The notes: generated by a model from the sequence alone, not told the origin. A stretch of DNA of 64,000 bases from Acidobacteriota bacterium (GCA_021325515.1 JAJPHC010000045.1:1-64000); one strand, 5' to 3'. Shown: positions 16,940-29,107, numbered from the stretch's first letter. Numbers and translations are program-made.

Positions 16940-18477
16940 ATCTCGATCAGAAGATCTCGTATCTCGCCGATCATTACCGGCTGCTCGCGGTGAACATTCT
17001 CAAGGAAGCGATCCGCATCCCGGCCGATTTCATCGATGAAGATCCGCGCTGCGGCTTGTCTAACCACGAGCTGCCGCGGCTCGAATATCTGAAGCGGACC
17101 ATCATCGAGATCGGTGCCGTGGAGCGGCCCGCGGACGTCTGGTACGACGGTTTCGGCAATCTCTGCTGGATCGTTCAGGACCGCACCGACGGGATTCCAG
17201 CCGAGGAAAAGTCGGTGATCATGTTCGACGGGCACACGGATACGGTGAACGCTCTTCGCACGCGCTGGCGCGAGGCGATCGGAGGGGGAATCGATGCCTA
17301 TGACGGTCTCACGGACGCGTCGAAGGCCGATGTCGATTTTCTCGAGAAGGAGCTGGGATATCTGCCGCCGCGCAGCGAGTGGCCGTTCCTCGTGTTCGGC
17401 CGCGGCGCCGCCGACCAGCTTGCAGGCGTCGTCAGCCAGATCATCGCCACGAAGATCCTCCGCGAATGCCGCGACAAAGGCGCATTGCGCGGCGTGATCG
17501 TGCGGGCCTATGGAACCGTCGCCGAAGAAGACAACGACGGCGGCGGACCGATGTATCTGCTGCGTGAAGAGCTTCCCGGCGCGACTGCCGATCGCTTTCC
17601 CGATGTCGTCATCCTGACCGAAGGCACCGGCTGCGCCGAAGCCGGCGCCGTCGGGATTTATCGCGGGCAGCGCGGCCGGATGCAGATCGAGGTCGAAGTC
17701 ACCGGCAAGAGCTGCCATGGATCGATGCCGTGGGAAGGGAGGAATCCGCTCGAGTACGGCGCGGCGATCATCGTCGAGGCGAATGATCGTTACCGCCGCT
17801 TCGAAGGCTTCAGCAAGGATCCACTCCTCGGGCCCGGCACGCGGACGGCGAGCGACGCGAGACTCTCCACGCCGAGCGACTGCGCGGTTCCGGAGCGATT
17901 CACGTTCCGCTTCGATCGACGCCTGACGGCGGGCGAGGATCCGAACGATGCGCTCGCCGATGTTCGCTCGATGTCATCGGTGCAGAGAGCGATCGCCGGC
18001 GGCTTGCGCGTCGATGTGCGCGCGCCGCTTTACACCGAAGGGACGTGGAAGGGCTACCGGCTCAACAATCCGCAGATCTATCCGGGGTGGGTGACACCGG
18101 AGGGACATCCGGCAGTCGAGGCCGCGGTGCAGTCGTACTCGAGTGTCTCATCGCCACTCATCAAGCCGGGCGGAACACGCGGCATGCTGCGGCACGAGCC
18201 GCGTGTCGGACGCTGGATCTTCTCGACGGATGGCGTCGGTTTTCCGACGCGCATGGGAACGCTGGCCGTGCCGGAGTCGAAGCGTTGGATTCGCGACGGC
18301 GCATTTACCTATCCGGCGATGCTGGGCATCGGGCCCGGCATCGAACAGAACACGCACAAGATCGGGGAGTGCATGGACTCGCGCGAGTTCCCGGTAGTAG
18401 TCGCGTTCCTGGCGCGGTTCCCGGCGATGTATCACGCAACGAAGGCAAAGGAAGCAGTTGCTGCAACGTACAGTTAG
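16936..18477 (+). CDS. ygeY: YgeY family M20 metallohydrolase
   Basis: The 513-residue protein has a GTG start preceded by GAGGAGG. M20 family metal ligands are visible in MFDGHTDTV (His100, Asp102) and the catalytic/metal acidic pair in VAEEDNDGGGP (Glu197-Glu198). The dimerisation lid includes CHGSMPWEGRNPLEYGA. An E. coli YgeY-like C-terminus (IGPGIEQNTHKIGECMDSRE) is present. The protein is longer than the usual YgeY because of an insertion near residues 110-140 (GGGIDAYDGLTDASKADVDF), which also occurs in some YgeY homologues. It should hydrolyse an amide or ureido bond late in the pathway; the substrate is not established. It ends a few bases before a palindromic repeat array. Confidence 0.9.
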   Translation: MNLDQKISYLADHYRLLAVNILKEAIRIPADFIDEDPRCGLSNHELPRLEYLKRTIIEIGAVERPADVWYDGFGNLCWIVQDRTDGIPAEEKSVIMFDGHTDTVNALRTRWREAIGGGIDAYDGLTDASKADVDFLEKELGYLPPRSEWPFLVFGRGAADQLAGVVSQIIATKILRECRDKGALRGVIVRAYGTVAEEDNDGGGPMYLLREELPGATADRFPDVVILTEGTGCAEAGAVGIYRGQRGRMQIEVEVTGKSCHGSMPWEGRNPLEYGAAIIVEANDRYRRFEGFSKDPLLGPGTRTASDARLSTPSDCAVPERFTFRFDRRLTAGEDPNDALADVRSMSSVQRAIAGGLRVDVRAPLYTEGTWKGYRLNNPQIYPGWVTPEGHPAVEAAVQSYSSVSSPLIKPGGTRGMLRHEPRVGRWIFSTDGVGFPTRMGTLAVPESKRWIRDGAFTYPAMLGIGPGIEQNTHKIGECMDSREFPVVVAFLARFPAMYHATKAKEAVAATYS

Positions 18478-18483
18478 AGAGTG

Positions 18484-18826
18484 AAATGTGGAGCGCGGAC
18501 GCCCCGTCCGCGAACGGTGGGCGAGGCCGCGGGTGGAGGGCGGACGCCCCGTCCGCGAACGGTTGCCGCAAAGTGCGGACGAGGCGTCCGCACTCCACCT
18601 GGTGGGGACGCGTCCTCGTCCGCGAACTGTTGCCAGGCCGCTGGTGGGGCGCGGACGCCCCGTCCGCGAACGGTTGCCGCAAAGTGCGGACGAGGCGTCC
18701 GCACTCCACCTGGTGGGGACGCGTCCTCGTCCGCGAACTGCTGCCGAGGCCGCGGGTGGGGCGCGGACGTCTCGTCCGCGGGCTGCTGCCGTCGAGGCAG
18801 CAGTGCTCTGTTGGAGCACCCCACTG
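18484..18826. repeat. Array of GC-rich palindromic repeats between convergent genes
   Basis: About 340 bp contain repeated hairpin modules GCGGACGCCCCGTCCGCGAA, GTGCGGACGAGGCGTCCGCA and GGGACGCGTCCTCGTCCGCG. One segment of about 110 bp is duplicated nearly perfectly (from about 18541 and again from about 18652). The array fills the whole space between the stops of ygeY (+) and the threonine-synthase-like gene (-). It is open in several frames and would translate to Arg/Ala/Thr-rich junk, so ORF callers may annotate false proteins. It may act as a bidirectional terminator. Confidence 0.85.
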
Positions 18827-18828
18827 TG

Positions 18829-20063
18829 CTAACGCGCGCGGCCGGTGAACAACACGGCTAACGATTCATTGCAGCCAAGCGCATCCTTCATCGCGAGCAG
18901 GCCGGCGAGGCCTGCGGAGCCGGTCGCGCTGACCGGCACGCCGAGCTCCCGGCCGTAGCGATTCGCCTCCGCGAGCTGCTCTTCCGTGACCACGACCGGC
19001 GAGCCGCCCGAATGCATCATGCCCCGCACGACCGCGACCCAGTCATACGTCTCGTCATCGAGAATGCCGTGCGCGATGCTCACCGGCGGCGTCTCCCACG
19101 GCCACATGAACTCCGCGCGATGTTGGATCGCATAGTCGAGATCACCCAGACGATTCCATGCGCGCGCGAGCGGCGACGCCTCGGTCTGCACCGCATGAAT
19201 GCGCGGCAGGCGATCGATGAGCCGCAGCGCGAGCGCGTTTTCGAACGCCGCGATGCACGCGCTGGCGAGTGCGCCGCCGCCGGTCTGGATGAAGAGGCGG
19301 TCGAGCGTTGCCCCGGATGACGAGAGCTGCGAGACCATTTCCCAGCCGAGCGTCTGGCCGCCTTCGATGACGAGGCCGTTCTCATTCCCCTGACATGTGA
19401 ACGGCAGCGCGCCCGCCGCGATCGCTTCCCGGAATCGAAGGTACGACGGATCGCCCGTTTCGCCCTGCCGGCGCGCGCATCGCGTGACGTGCGCGCCCAG
19501 TTCTTCGAGCCGCTCGACGACTGCTGCGGATGCATCCGCGGGTACGAAGACTTCCAGACGGCGTCGCGCAGCGCGCGCCACGACGGCCGCCGCGAGTGCC
19601 GCGTTTCCACAGCTCGCAATCGCGAGCGCGCGGTCGTCCCGATCGAACAGCTCGAGCCAGATCATCAGTCCCATGAGATGCCGGCCCTTGTGCGAGCCCG
19701 ACACGTTTCCGGTGTCGTCCTTGATCCACAACGCACCCTCGTGAAGCAGCGGCGTGACGTGGAATGACGTCTGGTCGATCTCGACGATCCGCTCTTCCAG
19801 CCGGCGGATGCACGCGATGTAGTCCGCATCGCGGATGCCCGAAAGCTGCGCGGTATTCCAGCTGTGCATCAGGCGGCGATAGCGGATGAAGGGATCGGGC
19901 TCGTCGTCGAAGAATGCTTCGCGCAATCCGGGGTGCGGTACGAGTTGCCGCCGCAGCACATGATCGGCCTCATCCGAACCTGCATGGGGGCAGCGAAAGG
20001 GACGCCGCTCGAGCGGCGGCGCGACGTAGCCGCAGCCACTGCACACCATCGATGTCGCTGCGC

Positions 20064-20067
<4 letters not shown>
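18829..20067 (-). CDS. PLP-dependent lyase, threonine synthase-like
   Basis: The 412-residue protein has an N-terminal Cys motif (CSGCGYVAPPLERRPFRCPH) like the zinc-ribbon-like start of threonine/cysteate synthases. It then has a fold-type II PLP domain: probable Schiff-base Lys in GNVSGSHKGRHLMG, an Asn loop in SCGNAALAAA and a phosphate loop TGGGALASA. The ATG is set by an ATGA overlap with the stop of the upstream PLP gene; a longer frame would be out-of-phase sequence. It is last in the xdhD-ssnA-PLP-PLP operon. In E. coli the PLP enzyme of the cluster is YgeX, 2,3-diaminopropionate ammonia-lyase; this protein is not obviously that family. The reaction may be beta elimination or replacement on an amino acid. 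Confidence 0.8.
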
Positions 20068-21554
<1,487 letters not shown>

Positions 21555-22469
21555 CGCTCACTCCTTCACGAAGGTCTTGCATTCGTTTCCACAGCAGCTG
21601 CGCTTCGCGTTCTGCTTCGGCGATTGCCGGCGGCGGAAGCGCGGGGCCGAAGATTTCTTTTGCCAGCGCTACACTCGTCTCGATCCGTTGTCTAACAAGC
21701 GGCTGCACCTCATCGAGCGCAGCGGCTTCCGCATGCATGTCCGACGGGAACCCGTCCGTCCCCAGCACGACGCGCGGCGAGGCGCGCAGCACGGACGCGT
21801 AGCCGACGCCGTTCGCGCGATTCGAGCGCGGGTTGTGCACCAGCCAGCAGCCGGCTCGCTCTGCCGCGCGGACTTCATCGCTGCTGAGGTGGACGCCGTG
21901 GGCGAGGATCGAGCCTTCGACGAGCGCATGATTCGCCGCCAATCGCCGGAAGCCGTCGCGATCCACCGCATCCTCCGCCACGTGAACGTGCAGTCGTACG
22001 CCGAGGTCGCGGCACAAATCTCCGGCGGCGCGGATCGTTTCGTCGGAGACGGTGAACGCCGCGTGCAGGCCGATTGCGCCTTGAATCAGGGGCCGCCTGT
22101 TCGAAAGGATGAATCGCCTGCATTCGGCGAGGCCGCGCCGCGCTTCGGCGATCCCGCCGTTGCGCTCGGTCGCGCCGTAGCAGAGCAGCGCGCGCATGCC
22201 GAGCTCCTGACAGACATCGGCGAGGATGTCGAGCGAACCCTCGATCATGTTCGGCGACTCGTGATGATCGATGATCGCCGTCGTCCCCAGCGCTCTCGCT
22301 TCTGCGGCGTAGAAGCTCGCGGCGGCGGCGAGCGACTGCTCATCGAGCGCACGATCGAGGCGCCACCAGACGCGCTCGAGAATCTCGACGAAGTTTCGCG
22401 GCTGCGGATCCGGCGCGGGCATCCCGAATCGCGCCAGCCCTGAGTAGAGGTGCGTGTGCGCGTTGAGCG

Positions 22470-25058
22470 TCATGAGCGCCGGTGTCCTGCGCGCATCGCG
22501 CGCGCGGCTGCGGAGCTCTTCATCGGCAGCGTGGTTCGGCGAATGCCGTCGAATGCTTCGAGTGCCGAGGCCACTGCCGCGGCGGTGGGCACGAGGCCGA
22601 TCTCGCCCAGACCTTTCGCGCCGAACGGGCCTTCCGGTTCCGGATCCTCGATGAGGATCACGTCGACCTTCGGCATGTCGGTCGCGCGCAGCACGCCGAT
22701 CTCCATCGGCTTCGACGTCGCCGGCATTCCATCGGGACACGGCAACTCTTCGGTCAGCGCGTAGCCGAGGCCCATGTGCACCGACCCTTCGATCTGGCCT
22801 TCGCAGAAAGAGGGATTGATCGCGCGGCCGACATCGTGCGCGGCAACGATGCATTCGACGCGTCCGCGCTCGTCGAGAATGCAGAGCTGCGTCGCGTAGC
22901 CGAATGCCGTGTGTGTCTTCGCCGGCTCGATCCCGGCCGGAGTCGTGTCGTCGATGATCACTTCGCCTTCGTATTCGCGACCGTCGATCGGAATGCCGCG
23001 ATCGAGATCGCGCCGCAGCTTCGTCGCTGCATCCAGCACGGCGCGCCCGCCGAGCAGCGTGGCGCGCGATCCGGTGGTCTGGGCGCAATCGAGCGCGTAG
23101 CGCGTGTCGACCTTCGGACGGAATCGCGCTGCAGGCAAACCGGTGACCTCGACGGCGATCTGCACGAGGATCGTCAGGAGTCCCTGTCCGACTTCCGAGA
23201 AGCCGTTGTAGAGCGAGATCGTGCCGTCGCTCTCGACGACGAGACGCGCACGGCCGAATTCCCGGACGCCGTTGCCGAGGCCGGAGTTCTTGACCCCGCA
23301 TGCGATGCCGATCGCACGCCCTTCGCGTTTTGCCTCTTCGTATCGTTCGCGAACGGCGAGCAGCGTCTGCTTCAGGCCGGCGGATTTCTCGAGCACCTGT
23401 CCGGTCGTGAAGGTGCTCCCGATGCCGAGCGCATTGCGCCAGCGGATCTCCCACGGATCGATGCCGGTGTGCTTCGCCAGCTCGTCGAGACAACCCTCCA
23501 TCGCGAAATTCGTCTGCGGGACGCCGAAGCCGCGCATCGCTCCGGAGGGCGGATTGTTCGTGATGGCGGCGATCGCTTCGATGTCCACGTTGGGCACGTG
23601 GTACGCGCCGCAGGCGTGACCGGCGGCGCGCTCCAGCACCTTCGCGCCGACGGAAGCGTATGCGCCTGTGTCGCCGATGATGCGCGCTCGGACCGCGGTC
23701 AGCTTTCCGCCGGCATCGCAACCGGCGGTGTAGTGCATCTCGATCGGGTGACGCTTGGGATGCATGCGCACCGATTCTTCGCGGCGGAGCGTCAGCTTCA
23801 CCGGCCGATGCGTCAGCTGCGCAAGCAGCGCGGCGTGTGCCTGGATGGAGAGATCTTCCTTGCCGCCGAATGCTCCGCCGCTCGAGACCTGCTCGACCTC
23901 GACGTCTTCGATCGGGAGGCTGAGGAACGCAGCGATCTGGCGGCGATCGTCGAAGATGCCCTGGCCGCTGCTGTAGACGCGCATGCGCCCATCGGGAAGC
24001 GGCTCAGCGAGCGCGCTCTCCGGCTCGAGGAAGTAGTGCTCGATGCGCTGGGTCTTCCATGTGCCGCTCACCACGTGCGCGCTGCCGGCGAGCGCTCCGT
24101 CCGTGTCGCCGCGGCGAATCGTAGTGCGCGAGAGAACATTCGCGCCGGGAGTGAGCACGGGCACGAGCACGTCGTAATCGATCGCGATGAGTGCCGCCGC
24201 TTCGCGCGCGGTCCGCTCGTCGATCGCTGCGACGGCGGCGATCACGTCGCCCGTGTAATGCGTCTCTTCACCCGCGGCGATGAATCCCGGCCAGTCGTCG
24301 CGAAGCAGGCCGTAGATCCGCTTGCCGGGGACATCATCCGCGGTGGCGACGGCGGCGACGCCGGGATGCGCGCGCGCCGCGGCGGCGTCGATGCGCAGCA
24401 CACGCGCGCGCGGATGCGGCGAGAGTACGACGGCCGCGTGGAGCATGCCGGGGCGAGTCATGTCGTCGATGAATTCGCGCCGGCCCAGCGCGAGCTCCTC
24501 GCCGTTGTAGCGCGGTGCGCTTGCGCCGATTCCTTCTCCGGGACGCGCGGCATTCACACCGTCGCGCATCAGCTCGATCGCGTCGATGATCTTCACGTAG
24601 CCGGTACAGCGGCAGAGATGCGGATCGATCGCGCGCGTGATCTCCGCGCGCGTCGGCTTCGGATGTTTGTGCAGCAGATGATGCGCACGGAGGGCGATGC
24701 CGGGAATGCAGAAGCCGCACTGCAGTCCCGCAGCGGCGACGAAGGCCTTCGCCATCATCCGCTGCTCATCGGCAGGAATGCCTTCGAGCGTGGTGATCTC
24801 GCGTCCGCTCACGGCACGCGACTCGACGGCGCATGAGACTTTCGGATTGCCGTCGACGAGCACGAGACAGGCGCCGCACTGCCCATGCGGAGCGCAGCCG
24901 TTCTTGACCGATCGAATGCCGCAGCGGTTCCGGAGTGTCTCGAGGAGACTCTCGCCGTCAGCGATGTTCAGCCGGGTGCGCGTCCCGTTCAATGCGAATT
25001 CGAGGTCCGTATCGGAAGGATGGTCGCGCGGCAACCACCGCTCAGTATTCGCTGTCAC
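22470..25058 (-). CDS. xdhD: XdhD-type molybdenum hydroxylase (fused [2Fe-2S] and Mo domains)
   Basis: The 862-residue protein joins an N-terminal ferredoxin pair to a molybdopterin domain. [2Fe-2S] ligands are Cys55/61/64/76 ([10 protein letters not shown]) and Cys114/117/149/151 (CGFCIPG, CRCTGY). Mo-cofactor regions include [28 protein letters not shown] and the late [19 protein letters not shown] with the probable catalytic Glu. There is no FAD domain. This layout matches the selenium-dependent xanthine/purine hydroxylase XdhD. The start is a GTG without a strong Shine-Dalgarno. It heads the minus operon and is divergent from the three-subunit hydroxylase operon. Confidence 0.92.
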   Translation of the reverse strand: MTANTERWLPRDHPSDTDLEFALNGTRTRLNIADGESLLETLRNRCGIRSVKNGCAPHGQCGACLVLVDGNPKVSCAVESRAVSGREITTLEGIPADEQRMMAKAFVAAAGLQCGFCIPGIALRAHHLLHKHPKPTRAEITRAIDPHLCRCTGYVKIIDAIELMRDGVNAARPGEGIGASAPRYNGEELALGRREFIDDMTRPGMLHAAVVLSPHPRARVLRIDAAAARAHPGVAAVATADDVPGKRIYGLLRDDWPGFIAAGEETHYTGDVIAAVAAIDERTAREAAALIAIDYDVLVPVLTPGANVLSRTTIRRGDTDGALAGSAHVVSGTWKTQRIEHYFLEPESALAEPLPDGRMRVYSSGQGIFDDRRQIAAFLSLPIEDVEVEQVSSGGAFGGKEDLSIQAHAALLAQLTHRPVKLTLRREESVRMHPKRHPIEMHYTAGCDAGGKLTAVRARIIGDTGAYASVGAKVLERAAGHACGAYHVPNVDIEAIAAITNNPPSGAMRGFGVPQTNFAMEGCLDELAKHTGIDPWEIRWRNALGIGSTFTTGQVLEKSAGLKQTLLAVRERYEEAKREGRAIGIACGVKNSGLGNGVREFGRARLVVESDGTISLYNGFSEVGQGLLTILVQIAVEVTGLPAARFRPKVDTRYALDCAQTTGSRATLLGGRAVLDAATKLRRDLDRGIPIDGREYEGEVIIDDTTPAGIEPAKTHTAFGYATQLCILDERGRVECIVAAHDVGRAINPSFCEGQIEGSVHMGLGYALTEELPCPDGMPATSKPMEIGVLRATDMPKVDVILIEDPEPEGPFGAKGLGEIGLVPTAAAVASALEAFDGIRRTTLPMKSSAAARAMRAGHRRS

Positions 25059-25177
25059 AGGACGATGCAGCGCGTATCACGCCACGCGGCGCCGCGGCCT
25101 CACGTGACGGCGCATCCGCCGCTGGTGTGATGACCGGCACCGCCTCATGAGACGACCGCGAGCAACATCGTTTCATT
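25059..25177. promoter_or_regulatory. Divergent promoter region between two Mo-hydroxylase operons
   Basis: The 119-bp interval must hold the start signals of both operons. It contains perfect palindromes CGCGGCGCCGCG (25085-25096) and TCACGTGA (25100-25107). I see no convincing -35/-10 pair. The short palindromes may be operator elements or chance in GC-rich sequence. Confidence 0.35.
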
Positions 25178-25654
25178 GTGGACAAAGTGCGTCTGGCTCT
25201 CCGCGTCAACGGCGAGCCGGTAGATCTCGCCATTGCGCCGAACAGGACGCTGCTCGAAGTCCTGCGCGAAGATCTCGCACTCACCGGCACGAAGCACGGC
25301 TGCGAGCTCGGCGAGTGCGGCGCGTGCGCCGTCCTGCTCGATACGCGTCCCGTCCTCTCATGTCTCGTGCTCGCGCTGGAATGCGAAGGGGCGGACGTGG
25401 TCACGGTCGAAGGACTGGCGCAGGATGCCCGCCTTGATCCGCTGCAGGAAGCGTTCTCCGATTGCGGCGCAACGCAGTGCGGGTATTGCACGCCGGGATT
25501 TCTGATCACGGCGAAGGCGCTGCTCGACGAACGGCCGCAGGCGACGCGCGCCGAGATTGCGGAAGCGCTGTCCGGAAATCTCTGCCGTTGCACCGGCTAC
25601 ATTCAGATCTTCGAAGCAGTCGAGCAGGCGGCGAGAAGGATTTCCGATGAGTGA
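25178..25654 (+). CDS. Molybdenum hydroxylase [2Fe-2S] small subunit
   Basis: The 158-residue protein is a complete xanthine-dehydrogenase-family iron-sulfur subunit. The plant-type ferredoxin ligands are Cys42/47/50/62 (GCELGECGACAV) and the helical-domain ligands are Cys101/104/136/138 (CGYCTPGF, CRCTGY). A GTG at 25178 is used as start; a GTG three codons later is also possible. The stop overlaps the large-subunit ATG by 8 bp. It carries electrons from the Mo site to the FAD subunit. Sequence alone does not say whether the enzyme oxidises or reduces its substrate. Confidence 0.92.
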   Translation: MDKVRLALRVNGEPVDLAIAPNRTLLEVLREDLALTGTKHGCELGECGACAVLLDTRPVLSCLVLALECEGADVVTVEGLAQDARLDPLQEAFSDCGATQCGYCTPGFLITAKALLDERPQATRAEIAEALSGNLCRCTGYIQIFEAVEQAARRISDE

Positions 25655-28067
25655 CTATCGCGTGATCGGGAAGGCACGCCGCCGCGTCGATGCCCGCGCG
25701 AAAGTGACGGGCCAGACGCGCTTCGCCGATGACCTCTCCTTCCCGCGCATGCTGCACTGCAAGCTTCTCCGCTCGCCGCATCCGCATGCGCTCCTTCGGC
25801 AGGTCGACGTCACGCGCGCTCTCCGCGCTCCCGGCGTCGTCGCAGCACTCACCGGAAAGGACTTTTCGATCCGCTACGGCATCCTGCCGGTGAGCCAGGA
25901 TGAAGAGCCGCTGTGCCGCGACAAAGTGCGGATGACCGGCGATCCGATCGCGACGGTGATCGCGACGACGGAGGAGGAGGCGTACGCTGCTCTCGAGCTG
26001 ATCGACGTCGAGTACGAGCTCCTGCCGGTCATCGCCACGCCGCTCGAAGCGCTCCAGTGCGATGAGCCGCGGATTCACGACTACGGCGATCGAGGCAACG
26101 TGCACAAGTCCGTCGCCCTCGAGTTCGGAGATGTCGACGCCGCACTCGCGGCGCCGGCGCATCTCTTCGACGATCTCTTCTTCTACGAGGGAAACACTCA
26201 CCTCGCAATCGAGCAGCATGCATCCGTCGCGCTGCTCGAGCCTGACGGGAGGCTCGCGCTCTACTCCTCGACGCAGACGCCGCACTACGTGCATCGCGCG
26301 CTCTCGCGTGCGCTCGATCTCGCACCGCACCGGATTCGAGTCGTGGCCACGCCGAATGGCGGCGGCTTCGGCGGGAAGACCGACCCCTTCCATCACGAGA
26401 TCGTCGTCGCCAAAGCTGCGCTGCTCACCGGGCGTCCGGTGAAGATCTGCCTCACGCGCGAGGAAGTCTTTCAATGTCATCGCGGGCGCCATCCCGTCAT
26501 GATGCGGATGCGCACCAGCGTCGATGACGACGGTTTCATCAAGGCTGTCGATCTCGAGACGCTGCTCGATGGCGGCGCCTATGGGAGCTACGGCGTGGCC
26601 TCGACGTTCTACACCGGCGCTCTGCAGACGGTGACCTATCGCATTCCCCGCTATCGCTTTCGCGGTTGCCGCACGTTCACGAACAAACCTCCCTGCGGCC
26701 CGAAGCGCGGGCACGGCACGCCGCAACCGCGTTTCGCGCAGGAAGTGCAACTGGACAAGATCGCCGTGGCCCTCGGCAAAGATCCGGCGGATCTTCGGCT
26801 GCAGCAGCTCATCGAGCCGCATTCGCTCACCGCGAACTGGCTGCAGATCGGAAGCGTTGGTCTTCGCGAGTGCATCGAGCGCGTGATCGATCGCTCCGGA
26901 TGGCGCTCGAAGTGGCAGAAGATGCCGCACGGTCGCGGCGCCGGTCTCGCCTGTTCGTCCTATCTCTGCGGCGCGGCCCTTCCCATCTACTGGAATGACA
27001 TGCCGCACTCCGGCGTGCAGTTGAAAATCGATCGGTCGGGACTCATCACCGTTTTCTGCGGGGCGACGGAAGTGGGGCAGGGCTCGGACGATGTTCTGGC
27101 GGGCATCGTGGCCGAGGTGCTGGGCGTCGAGCCGTATGACATCCGGCTCGTGACCGGCGATACCGATCTCACGCCGGTCGATCTCGGCTCGTATTCGAGC
27201 CGCGTCACCCTGATGGCGGGCAACGCTGCGATTCAGGCAGCGGAGCGTGCGAAGGCGCTGATTGCAGGCGCCGTCAGCGCGAAGCTGGGCATCCCTGAGG
27301 AACGGCTCGTCTTTGCGGAGTCGCGCGTCTTCGACGCCGCCGATCCGGCGCAAGGGCTCGCGTTTCGCGACGCTGTGATCATCGCCGAGACGATCCAGGG
27401 CTCGATCGGCACGGTCGGTTCCTACAAGCCTCCCGCGGCGGCCGCGCGATTCAAGGGCGGCGGCGTCGGGCCGTCGCCGTCGTACAGCTACACCACGGCG
27501 GTGGCCGAAGTGGAAGTCGACGCCGGAACGGGCTGGCTGCGCGTGGAAAAAATATGGATCGCACATGACATCGGCCGCGCGCTCAATCCCACGCTCGCTC
27601 GCGGTCAGGTCGAAGGCTCCGTCTACATGGGCCTCGGTGAAGCGTTGAGTGAGGAGCAGGCGATGCGCCGTCTGCCGCCTCGCCTTTCACACGCGCTCGT
27701 GCACAAGACGCCGTCGATGCTCGACTACAAGAGTCCGACGGCGTTGGACATGCCGGAAGTGTTCGTCGACCTTATCGAGCAGGCGGAGGCGAATGGACCC
27801 TTCGGCGCGAAGGAAGTGGGGCAGGGGCCGCTGCTTCCGATTGCGCCTGCGATTGCGAATGCAGTGTTCGATGCGGTTGGTGTGCGCGTCGACGAAGTGC
27901 CGATTACACCGGAGAAAATTCTGCGCGCGCTGAAGGCGAGCGGCCGCCGCGCCGGACCGCAGCAGTTCCCCTCGATCGCCTGGCCGCAAGCCGTGTATGT
28001 GCCGCCGCCGTGGGAAGGCGGCGATGGGAGAGCGGCGACGAAAGCGGAGGAGGCGCTGCAATCATGA
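25647..28067 (+). CDS. Molybdenum hydroxylase large subunit, HBCR-like
   Basis: The 806-residue Mo-pterin subunit starts MSDYRVIGKARRRVDARAKV. Family regions include NGGGFGGKTDPF, TNKPPCGPKRGHGTPQ, CGATEVGQGSDD and GPFGAKEVGQGPLLPIAPA with the expected catalytic Glu. The PPCGPKRGHG variant in place of the common 'P-GAMRGFG' sets it apart from the neighbouring XdhD and resembles the 4-hydroxybenzoyl-CoA reductase/nicotinate branch. The order small-large-FAD with ATGA overlaps indicates a stable three-subunit complex. The substrate may be a purine or another N-heterocycle. Confidence 0.9.
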   Translation: MSDYRVIGKARRRVDARAKVTGQTRFADDLSFPRMLHCKLLRSPHPHALLRQVDVTRALRAPGVVAALTGKDFSIRYGILPVSQDEEPLCRDKVRMTGDPIATVIATTEEEAYAALELIDVEYELLPVIATPLEALQCDEPRIHDYGDRGNVHKSVALEFGDVDAALAAPAHLFDDLFFYEGNTHLAIEQHASVALLEPDGRLALYSSTQTPHYVHRALSRALDLAPHRIRVVATPNGGGFGGKTDPFHHEIVVAKAALLTGRPVKICLTREEVFQCHRGRHPVMMRMRTSVDDDGFIKAVDLETLLDGGAYGSYGVASTFYTGALQTVTYRIPRYRFRGCRTFTNKPPCGPKRGHGTPQPRFAQEVQLDKIAVALGKDPADLRLQQLIEPHSLTANWLQIGSVGLRECIERVIDRSGWRSKWQKMPHGRGAGLACSSYLCGAALPIYWNDMPHSGVQLKIDRSGLITVFCGATEVGQGSDDVLAGIVAEVLGVEPYDIRLVTGDTDLTPVDLGSYSSRVTLMAGNAAIQAAERAKALIAGAVSAKLGIPEERLVFAESRVFDAADPAQGLAFRDAVIIAETIQGSIGTVGSYKPPAAAARFKGGGVGPSPSYSYTTAVAEVEVDAGTGWLRVEKIWIAHDIGRALNPTLARGQVEGSVYMGLGEALSEEQAMRRLPPRLSHALVHKTPSMLDYKSPTALDMPEVFVDLIEQAEANGPFGAKEVGQGPLLPIAPAIANAVFDAVGVRVDEVPITPEKILRALKASGRRAGPQQFPSIAWPQAVYVPPPWEGGDGRAATKAEEALQS

Positions 28068-29107
28068 TGCGTGCGGGCCGCTTCCGTTATCACGTTGCGA
28101 GTACGGTCGCCGACGCTGCCGCGGCGCTCGCTGATGGTGGCCCGCATGCGAGGCTTCTCGCCGGCGGCACCGATCTCATTCCGAACATGAAACGCCGGCA
28201 GGACACGCCGGATCTTCTCGTATCGCTGCGGCACGTCGGCGAATTGCGCGGGATCAGCGTGAATGGGGAGACGGCGATTCACGCCGGCACATCGCTGGAC
28301 GACATCGTGAAGAGTGCCGCGATTCGAGCCGTGCATCCGGCGCTGCACCGCGCCGCGTCGCAGATCGCGTCGCCGCTGATTCGCAACACGGCAACGCTCG
28401 GCGGCAATCTCTGTGTCGACACGCGCTGCAACTACTACAACCAGACTTTCGAATGGAGGAAGTCGATCGGCTTCTGCCTGCGCGGCCCCGTGCCGGATGG
28501 CATCTGCTGGGTTGCTCCTTCGGGCAGGCGCTGCTGGGCGACTGCCTCCAGCGATTCCGCCCCGGCGCTGATCGCGCTCGGCGCACGTCTGACGCTCCTC
28601 TCGCGCGAAGGAGAGCGGGACATTCCTCTCGAAGAGCTCTACGCGGACGATGGTGCATGCCCGCTGACCAAACGCGCGGATGAGATCGTGACGTCGATTC
28701 GAATTCCCTCGCGCGTTGTCCGCTCGACGTATTGGAAATTGCGCCGCCGCGGCTCGATCGATTTTCCGGCTCTCGGCGTCGCGGCCGCAATTCGGCCCGG
28801 TCCGCATGGTGTCATCGAGGACGCCCGCATCGTCCTTGGCGCCGTCGCGTCACATCCGCTGCTCGTTCCGGAGTCACAGCTCCTCATCGGACGGACGCTG
28901 ACGGACAACGTCATCGAAGAATTCGCGGAGGGCGCGGCGCGTCATGCGCGGCCGCTCGACAACACGGACTTCGCGATGACATGGCGCAAGAGCGTCGCCC
29001 GCTCATTTCTCTCGGGAGCGCTTCGCGAGCTTCGCGGAGACGACCCGAGCACATTTCCCTTACTCGCGCGGGAGACCGCGCTTCGCAATGGATGGAGGTT
29101 CGAATGA
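28064..29107 (+). CDS. Molybdenum hydroxylase FAD subunit with extra cysteine loop
   Basis: The 347-residue protein has the FAD-binding fold of the CoxM/HcrB family: LLAGGTDLIPNMKRR for the pyrophosphate loop and NTATLGGNLCVDTR for the second loop. An insertion after it holds Cys122, Cys138, Cys148 and Cys157 (plus Cys117). This closely parallels the loop of the 4-hydroxybenzoyl-CoA reductase beta subunit, which binds an additional [4Fe-4S] cluster. Such a cluster would allow low-potential electron input. A second ATG directly follows the first, so the start could be 28067. It overlaps the genes on both sides by 4 bp. Confidence 0.9.
   Translation: MMRAGRFRYHVASTVADAAAALADGGPHARLLAGGTDLIPNMKRRQDTPDLLVSLRHVGELRGISVNGETAIHAGTSLDDIVKSAAIRAVHPALHRAASQIASPLIRNTATLGGNLCVDTRCNYYNQTFEWRKSIGFCLRGPVPDGICWVAPSGRRCWATASSDSAPALIALGARLTLLSREGERDIPLEELYADDGACPLTKRADEIVTSIRIPSRVVRSTYWKLRRRGSIDFPALGVAAAIRPGPHGVIEDARIVLGAVASHPLLVPESQLLIGRTLTDNVIEEFAEGAARHARPLDNTDFAMTWRKSVARSFLSGALRELRGDDPSTFPLLARETALRNGWRFE

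Noticed and set aside
18481-18861. Small proteins in five frames of the repeat array
   Set aside because: They are translations of palindromic repeats (Arg/Ala/Thr/Pro rich) without start signals.
22474-23721. N-terminal extension of the ssnA reading frame
   Set aside because: The frame is open upstream but lies within xdhD and is Arg-rich shadow sequence; the ATGA overlap with the xdhD stop gives the start.
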